From positions 1-64,000 of the forward strand of contig JAFKEN010000013.1 of NCBI GenBank assembly GCA_017308515.1: 64,000 bases of DNA. Reading direction: 5' to 3'. The stretch comes from Actinomycetales bacterium (GTDB lineage Bacteria > Actinomycetota > Actinomycetes > Actinomycetales > Microbacteriaceae). The notes beneath the pieces are model-generated. The model was not told where the DNA came from. It worked only from the letters and a program-made list of their open reading frames with translations, and searched no databases. This document shows positions 58,884 to 64,000 of the stretch, one piece after another; positions within the stretch are counted from its first letter, which is position 1, and each line of letters begins with the position of its first letter. The position numbers and the translations under genes were made by a program.

Positions 58884-58902
58884 CCTCGACCATATATCGA
58901 GG
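58884..58902. promoter_or_regulatory. Inverted repeat CCTCGA-N7-TCGAGG in the glpD promoter region
   Basis: A perfect 6-bp inverted repeat encloses CCATATA, which may also be the -10 of glpD (35 nt before its ATG). An operator or promoter-overlapping regulatory site is likely. Confidence 0.45.
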
Positions 58903-58936
58903 TGGACGCCCCCGGTCCACCAGGAAGCGAGAACCG

Positions 58937-60661
58937 ATGACGCAGCGACCCCCTCACGCCCTGGACGCCGCCCGCCCCGAGGTCGCGGCGATCGCCGCGG
59001 CGGAGCGCACGAGCGTGGTCGTCATCGGCGGCGGCATCAACGGCATCGCCACCTTCCGCGACCTCGCGCTGCAGGGCGTCGACGTCGTGCTCGTCGAGCG
59101 GGCCGACTTCGCCTCGGGCGCGAGCTCGGCCTCGAGCCACATGATCCACGGCGGCATCCGCTACCTCGAGTACGGCGAGTTCCGCCTCGTGCGCGAGTCG
59201 GTGCGCGAGCGCAACGACCTGCTGCGCACGGCGCCGCACATCGTGCATCCGCTCGAGACGACGATCCCGATCTACTCGCTCTTCTCCGGCCTGCTGTCGG
59301 CGCCGCTGCGGTTCCTGCTGCACCGCTCGGGGAAGCCGAAGGAGCGCGGTGCGCTGCTCATCAAGGTCGGGCTCGTGTTCTACGACCTCTTCTCGCGCGG
59401 CGGTCGCGTCGTGCCGAAGCACCGCTTCTCCGGCCGCCGGCGCACCCTGGAGGCGCTGCCCGACCTCGACCCGGCCGTCAAGTACTCGGCGACCTACTAC
59501 GACGCCGGCATGGCGGATCCCGAGCGCCTCGCGCTCGACGTGCTGCTCGACGGGGTCGCCGCCCACGCCGGGGCGCACGCCGCGAACTACGTCGAGGCGA
59601 TCGGCCTGACGCCGAGCGGGGTGCGGCTGCGCGACCGCGAGACCGGCGCGGAGTTCGAGATCGCGGCCGAGGTCGTCGTCAACGCGACCGGGCCGTGGGT
59701 GGATCTCACCGGCGCCGAGCTCGGCGAGCCCTCGGAGTTCGGCGGGGGCACGAAGGGCTCGCACATCGTGCTCGACCACCCGGAGCTGCTCGCGGCGACC
59801 CGGGGTCGGGAGATCTTCTTCGAGTACGACGACGGGCGGATCGTGCTCGTCTACCCGATCCGCGACCGCGTGCTCATCGGCACGACCGACCTCGAGGCTG
59901 ACCCCGCCGAACCGGTCGTGTGCACCGAGGAGGAGGTCGACTACTTCCTGAGCCTCGTGCACTCGGTGTTCCCGGCCATCCCGGTCGACCGATCGCAGAT
60001 CGTTTACCGCTTCTCCGGCATCCGCCCGCTCCCGCGCCACGACGGGGAGGCGGCCGGATCGGTCTCACGCGACTACCGGATCGAGCAGGCGCCGTCCTCG
60101 AGCCGGCGCCCCGCGCTGCTGACGCTCATCGGCGGCAAGTGGACGACCTTCCGCGCGCTCGGTGAGACGCTCGGGGCGCGGGTGCTCGCCGTGCTGGGCC
60201 GCGAACGCACGGCGTCGACCCGAGGGCTGCCGATCGGCGGCGGCCGCGACTTCCCGCGGGATGCCGACGCCCGTCGCGCCTGGATCGACCGGCACCTGGG
60301 CGGCGTCGCGGCGCCCCGCCGGGAGATCCTGTTCGCGCGCTACGGCACTCGCGCCGCGGAGGTGGTGCGCGCCCTTGGGGACGGGCCCGAGCAGCTGATC
60401 GCCGACGGCCTGCTCTCGACGGCCGAGGTGGCCTATCTGGCCCTCCACGAGCGCGTGGCGCACCTGGAGGACCTCGTGCTGCGCCGCACCGACCTCGCCT
60501 TCACGGGGCGCTGCACTCCCGGCACGCTCGACCAGCTCGGCGCCGCGCTCGCGAGCGCGCTCGACTGGGACCTCGAGCGCCTCGGACGCGAGATCGCCGA
60601 CTGCGGCGAGGTGCTGCGGCGCCACGGCGTGCCGGCGGCCGAGGGCGCCGGTCGCGCCTGA
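58937..60661 (+). CDS. glpD: Glycerol-3-phosphate dehydrogenase, FAD-dependent
   Basis: 574 residues. FAD-binding VVVIGGGINGIATFRDLALQ begins near 30, followed by SGASSASSHMIHGGIRYLE and the conserved GTTDLEADPAEPV and SGIRPLPR blocks. The C-terminal helical domain is complete. It oxidises glycerol-3-phosphate to dihydroxyacetone phosphate and passes electrons to quinones at the membrane. It is divergent from the SorC regulator and glpK. Confidence 0.96.
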   Translation: MTQRPPHALDAARPEVAAIAAAERTSVVVIGGGINGIATFRDLALQGVDVVLVERADFASGASSASSHMIHGGIRYLEYGEFRLVRESVRERNDLLRTAPHIVHPLETTIPIYSLFSGLLSAPLRFLLHRSGKPKERGALLIKVGLVFYDLFSRGGRVVPKHRFSGRRRTLEALPDLDPAVKYSATYYDAGMADPERLALDVLLDGVAAHAGAHAANYVEAIGLTPSGVRLRDRETGAEFEIAAEVVVNATGPWVDLTGAELGEPSEFGGGTKGSHIVLDHPELLAATRGREIFFEYDDGRIVLVYPIRDRVLIGTTDLEADPAEPVVCTEEEVDYFLSLVHSVFPAIPVDRSQIVYRFSGIRPLPRHDGEAAGSVSRDYRIEQAPSSSRRPALLTLIGGKWTTFRALGETLGARVLAVLGRERTASTRGLPIGGGRDFPRDADARRAWIDRHLGGVAAPRREILFARYGTRAAEVVRALGDGPEQLIADGLLSTAEVAYLALHERVAHLEDLVLRRTDLAFTGRCTPGTLDQLGAALASALDWDLERLGREIADCGEVLRRHGVPAAEGAGRA

Positions 60662-60693
60662 GCCGCGCCCGACCCGCGCCCGGCCGTCCACGC

Positions 60694-60711
60694 TCTGCAC
60701 ATATGTGCAGA
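60694..60711. promoter_or_regulatory. 18-bp perfect palindrome, likely SorC-family operator
   Basis: TCTGCACATATGTGCAGA is a perfect palindrome, 33 bp after glpD and about 100 bp before the next gene. The central TGCACATATGTGCA form fits SorC-type operators, and the regulator is encoded 2 kb away. Confidence 0.55.
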
Positions 60712-60852
60712 TCCGACGGAAGAGCGCCCACCGGGCGCGATCCCGTGACTACAGTCGCGAAAACTGGGAATCCGCCCAGCATTCCTCCGCCTCACAACGC
60801 CGTTAGGACACCGATGAAACGCCTCGCTAGCCGGAACAGCTTCTAGCTGATC

Positions 60853-62673
60853 GTGTCGCTCGCGCTCTTCCTCATCTCGGGCCTCGGGTCTGCGCTGGTG
60901 CAGACCTCCGGGGGCGCCGTGACGATGAAGACGCTCACCTGGGAGACCCCGGCGGGTCTCACGCAGAGCGCCTACCTCTTCAAGCCGGCCGCCGCGTCGG
61001 CCGACGACAAGCGCCCCGCGGTGGTGGTGGCCCACGGCTACAACAACCAGAAGCAGATGCAGGACAACAACTACGTCGAGCTCGCCAAGCGCGGCTACGT
61101 CGTGCTGTCGATCGACCGCTACTCGCACGGCAGCTCCGACAACACGAACGCCGCCGGGGTGCTCACGCTGAGCCCGAACGCGGCCGGCGTCTACGACGGC
61201 GTCACCCTGCTCGCGTCGCTGCCCTACGTCGATGCCTCGCGCATCGGCGTGAGCGGCCACTCGATGGGCTGCATGTCGGCCAGCGCCGCGGTCGGCATCG
61301 ACTCGGCCGCGCCGACCCCGCTCATCGCGGCGGCGTACCTCGTCGACTGCGACCCGACCGTCACCGACCAGGACGGCAAGTTCATCGACTTCTACGGCGC
61401 CCGTGACGTCGCCGTCTATGCCGACAAGTACGACGAGTTCTTCTTCCGGGCCGACGACGGCAACGGCGGCACGACCGTCCCGCGCGACTACATCGACTCG
61501 GTCGAGGCGCAGGCCTTCCTGCACTTCGGCACCGACCCCTCCGGCGCCGACCAGCGCGAGGCCTACACCACGTACACCGAGACGGTCGACGGCTCCGAGG
61601 TGATCCGCCGCATCGACACGCCCAACCAGATCCACCCCTGGGCGACGTTCTCGGCGACCGAGGCGCACGACCTCGTCAGCTTCTTCGACGAGGCCTTCGG
61701 ATCGCCCAACGCGATCGACCCGGCCTCGCAGACCTGGCAGCTCAAGGCCTTCTTCAACGGCCTCGGTCTCGTGGGCCTCGGGATCTTCCTCGTCGCCTTC
61801 GCCCGGGCGCTGCTCGCGGCCCCGATCTTCGCCTCCCTGCGCACGCCGACCCCGGCGGCCGTGGAGCTGCGCGGCGGGCGCAGCGGGCGCGGCTGGTTCT
61901 GGGGCGCGATGGCGGTGTCGGTCGTCATCTCGGCGGTCAGCTTCGTGCTGCTGTCGCAGAGCGCGTGGTCGACGTCGTTCGTCTTCGTCGGCACCCCGGG
62001 CATCAACCCGCAGGGCCCGACGTCGTTCATCGGCATCTGGGCGGCGATCAACGGCATCGTGGCGCTGCTCGTCATGCTCGTGTCGTACTACGCCTTCGGC
62101 AAGCGCAACGGCCAGGACCTGCGCCAGGTCGGCATCTTCCCCGGCTGGAAGAAGTTCGGGCTGGGGATCCTGCTGGGGCTGATCGTGGTGGTCGCGGTCG
62201 TCGCGATCCTGTTCGCCGAGCAGTACTTCTTCCAGTCGGACTTCCGCCTGTACGTGCTCGCGATCACGACCTTCACGCCCGACAAGATCGCGCTGATCCT
62301 GCTGTACCTGCCGCTGTACCTCGTGTTCTACGTGCTGAACTCGGTGGCGATCAACAGCTTCAACCGGTTCACGGTGCGCGGCCGGGAGTGGGGCAACACG
62401 CTCCTGCTCGCGGTGCTCAACGCCCTGCCGGCGGTGATCGTGATCGCCGTGCAGTACCTCACCTTCGCGATCAGCGGCGAGCTCGCCTGGCACGACGGCC
62501 AGTCGCGCATCACCGGGATCTGGATGCAGTTCGTGCTCCCGTACCTGTTCGTCACGGTCTTCGTGACGCGCAAGATCTTCCGGGCGACGAACAACCCGTA
62601 CATCGGCGGGTTCATCATGGCCTCGATCGCGACGATCGCGAGCGTGAGCACCACCATCACCGTCTCGCCGTAA
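60853..62673 (+). CDS. Membrane-anchored alpha/beta hydrolase, with in-frame TAG upstream
   Basis: 606 residues if the GTG at 60853 is used. An N-terminal hydrophobic segment (LALFLISGLGSALV) leads to an exported alpha/beta hydrolase domain with AVVVAHGYNNQKQMQ and the nucleophile elbow GVSGHSMGCMSAS. About six membrane helices follow in the second half (about 300-600, e.g. LGLVGLGIFLVAFARALLAA). The natural start appears to be ATG 60814, behind TTAGGA, giving MKRLASRNSF then a TAG codon at 60844-60846, then the same frame. So either this strain carries a nonsense mutation, or translation restarts at the GTG. The substrate is unknown. Confidence 0.75.
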   Translation: MSLALFLISGLGSALVQTSGGAVTMKTLTWETPAGLTQSAYLFKPAAASADDKRPAVVVAHGYNNQKQMQDNNYVELAKRGYVVLSIDRYSHGSSDNTNAAGVLTLSPNAAGVYDGVTLLASLPYVDASRIGVSGHSMGCMSASAAVGIDSAAPTPLIAAAYLVDCDPTVTDQDGKFIDFYGARDVAVYADKYDEFFFRADDGNGGTTVPRDYIDSVEAQAFLHFGTDPSGADQREAYTTYTETVDGSEVIRRIDTPNQIHPWATFSATEAHDLVSFFDEAFGSPNAIDPASQTWQLKAFFNGLGLVGLGIFLVAFARALLAAPIFASLRTPTPAAVELRGGRSGRGWFWGAMAVSVVISAVSFVLLSQSAWSTSFVFVGTPGINPQGPTSFIGIWAAINGIVALLVMLVSYYAFGKRNGQDLRQVGIFPGWKKFGLGILLGLIVVVAVVAILFAEQYFFQSDFRLYVLAITTFTPDKIALILLYLPLYLVFYVLNSVAINSFNRFTVRGREWGNTLLLAVLNALPAVIVIAVQYLTFAISGELAWHDGQSRITGIWMQFVLPYLFVTVFVTRKIFRATNNPYIGGFIMASIATIASVSTTITVSP

Positions 62674-62684
62674 GGCGGCGACAC

Positions 62685-62720
62685 CCGATGCGGGCGGCCC
62701 GGAGGGGTCGCCCGCATCGG
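62685..62720 (+). terminator. Terminator after the membrane hydrolase gene
   Basis: A perfect 12-bp stem (CCGATGCGGGCG / CGCCCGCATCGG) with a 12-nt loop starts 11 nt after the stop. Confidence 0.7.
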
Positions 62721-62778
62721 CGCGTCCGGGCTCTGCCGGCGCTCGGCCGCCTCCGAGCCCGCTCGTAGGAAATGCGCT

Positions 62779-62784
62779 TAGCGT
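62779..62784 (+). promoter_or_regulatory. -10 element for the 248-residue hydrolase gene (leaderless)
   Basis: TAGCGT ends 6 nt before the ATG at 62791. Confidence 0.55.
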
Positions 62785-62790
62785 CGCGGC

Positions 62791-63537
62791 ATGCGGCTGG
62801 CGGTGCACGAGTTCGGCGAGGGCGACCGGACGGCGGCGATCGTCCACGGCATCAGCGGCTCGGGGATCCTCTGGCAGGACTTCGCCGAGCGGCTCGCGCG
62901 TCGGCACCGGTTCCGCGTGCTCGCGGTCGACCTGCGTGGTCACGGCGACAGCGCGCGGGCGGCGCACTACCGACTGCGCGACTTCGCGGCCGACCTGCTC
63001 GAGACGCTTCCCCCCGGACTCGATCTCGCTCTCGGGCACTCGCTCGGCGGGCGCGTTCTGGCCGATGCGGCGGCGTCGCTCGCCCCGCGGCGGGCGGTGT
63101 ACCTGGATCCCGCCTTCGATGTCGACGCCGGCGTCGCGGGTCGTCGGCTGCTCGCCTACCGGCTGACGGCGCCGATCCTCGCGCGCCTGCTCTCGCTCGT
63201 CGATCCGGCGGTCCCCGCCCCGCTGCGTCGGCGCCTGCGGGCGAGCACCCGTCGGTGGGACCGGGGGATGGCGCTGTCGGTGGTGCGCGAGCTCGACGCC
63301 CGGCGCATCCCGCCCGCCGCCCCGCCCGTGCCCTCGACGGTGGTGCGCGCCACCCGCTCGAACCTCCTGCGGCCCGGCTATCTCGCCGGGCTCGCCGAGC
63401 ACGGCTGGGACGTGCGGGAGTTCCGCGCCCGGCACGACCTGCACCTGCTCGCCCCGGAGGCGCTGCTCGACGCGCTCGACGACGTGCTGCGCGCCCCGCT
63501 GGTCGTCGGCGCGCGGTCCGGTCTCGGCGCACGCTGA
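62791..63537 (+). CDS. Alpha/beta hydrolase
   Basis: 248 residues. The pattern VHGISGSGILW (oxyanion), VDLRGHGDSARA, and the nucleophile elbow LGHSLGGRVLADAA mark the fold; a C-terminal His in ARHDLHLLAPE is a candidate base. It is short and probably cytosolic, with an unknown substrate. It has its own leaderless promoter and lies 41 bp before ligA. Confidence 0.88.
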   Translation: MRLAVHEFGEGDRTAAIVHGISGSGILWQDFAERLARRHRFRVLAVDLRGHGDSARAAHYRLRDFAADLLETLPPGLDLALGHSLGGRVLADAAASLAPRRAVYLDPAFDVDAGVAGRRLLAYRLTAPILARLLSLVDPAVPAPLRRRLRASTRRWDRGMALSVVRELDARRIPPAAPPVPSTVVRATRSNLLRPGYLAGLAEHGWDVREFRARHDLHLLAPEALLDALDDVLRAPLVVGARSGLGAR

Positions 63538-63566
63538 GAGGCCTTCGGCGCGTCGGCGGCCGCTCC

Positions 63567-63572
63567 TAGGCT
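63567..63572 (+). promoter_or_regulatory. -10 element for ligA (leaderless)
   Basis: TAGGCT ends 6 nt before the ATG at 63579. Confidence 0.55.
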
Positions 63573-63578
63573 GAGGGC

Positions 63579-64000
63579 ATGGCGCGCGGTGCGAAGCGGT
63601 CGGCGGAGGGCCCGGCGAACGGGGAGGCCGAGGCGGTGCGGCAGTCCACGCCGCCCGACCTCGCGGCGGCGCGCGAGGAGGCGGAGGCGCTCACCGAGCG
63701 CATCCTCGAACTGCGCGAGGCGTACTACGAGAAGGACGCGCTGCTCGCCTCCGACGAGGAGTACGACGGCCTCATGCACCGGCTCGAGGCGATCGAGCAC
63801 GCCTACCCGGAGGTGCAGGGGCAGGACTCGCCGACCCAGACCGTGGGCGGCCGCGCCTCGACGCTGTTCGCGCCCGTCGTGCACGCCGAGCGGATGCTCT
63901 CGCTCGACAACGTCTTCAGCCGCGACGAGTTCCTCGCCTGGGCGGCCAAGGTCGAGCGCGACGCCGGCCGCAAGGTCGACTTCCTCTGCGAGCTGAAGAT
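63579..64000 (+). CDS. ligA: NAD-dependent DNA ligase LigA (5' part)
   Basis: About 140 codons to the right edge. After an approximately 30-residue variable N-terminus come the Ia domain ([43 protein letters not shown]) and the nucleotidyltransferase start ([17 protein letters not shown]), ending FLCELKI at the active-site lysine region (normally K-x-D-G). It seals nicks using NAD and is essential. The rest lies outside the window. Confidence 0.95.
   Translation, partial: MARGAKRSAEGPANGEAEAVRQSTPPDLAAAREEAEALTERILELREAYYEKDALLASDEEYDGLMHRLEAIEHAYPEVQGQDSPTQTVGGRASTLFAPVVHAERMLSLDNVFSRDEFLAWAAKVERDAGRKVDFLCELK

Noticed and set aside
60844-60846. TAG as a recoded codon (pyrrolysine or similar)
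   Set aside because: No sign of recoding machinery in the window, and the codon is not at a catalytic site; mutation, restart or sequencing error is simpler.

Overview
The window is very GC-rich and densely coding. It comes from an actinobacterium, most likely a member of the Microbacteriaceae. This rests on three things: the conserved order ffh, rpsP, KH protein, rimM, trmD, rplS, lepB, rnhB, DUF2469, yraN, yifB, dprA, xerC, M23 peptidase, rpsB, tsf, pyrH, frr, cdsA; the presence of GlgE; and many GTG/leaderless starts. The family-level assignment is an inference from gene content, not from a search. I saw no rRNA, complete tRNA, CRISPR array or transposase gene.

Layout. 1-1.5 kb: end of a minus-strand cluster with a short-chain dehydrogenase and a gamma-carbonic anhydrase. 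1.6-5.7 kb: a 1342-residue membrane protein with a predicted beta-propeller outside and a very long Ala/Glu/Arg coiled coil inside. 5.7-34 kb: the core translation, secretion and cell-envelope block listed above. It is interrupted by a luciferase-like oxidoreductase and a DMT exporter (7.3-9.4 kb), a DUF559 nuclease-like gene bounded by inverted repeats (11.0-12.0 kb), and a small A/T-richer island entered through a tRNA-3'-end-like sequence (17.4-19.1 kb). 34-40 kb: AI-2E-type transporter, a 626-residue DivIVA-like coiled-coil protein, an envelope protein gene broken by a frameshift and a 66-bp duplication, and a thioredoxin/TPR chaperone-like protein.

40.5-53 kb: alpha-glucan genes glgB-glgE and glgX, all on the minus strand. 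Between them lies a plus-strand operon with three SipW-type exported proteins (one with a ricin-B-type lectin module), one LAxTG/TM-anchored protein, and an ER-type (Ser/His) signal peptidase. This operon is the best candidate here for an under-described surface system. 53-64 kb: cysteine desulfurase and mnmA (tRNA 2-thiouridine), an intervening hydrolase, the glycerol genes glpK and glpD around a SorC-type regulator, a membrane-anchored alpha/beta hydrolase with an in-frame TAG near its natural start, another hydrolase, and the start of ligA.

Two patterns run through the whole window. First, a TAnnnT hexamer lies 6-10 nt before about 17 start codons, pointing to widespread leaderless transcription. 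Second, short tandem duplications sit at the extreme ends of genes, often exactly at overlapping stop/start junctions (9.3, 10.9, 12.9, 19.55, 28.5 and 33.9 kb).
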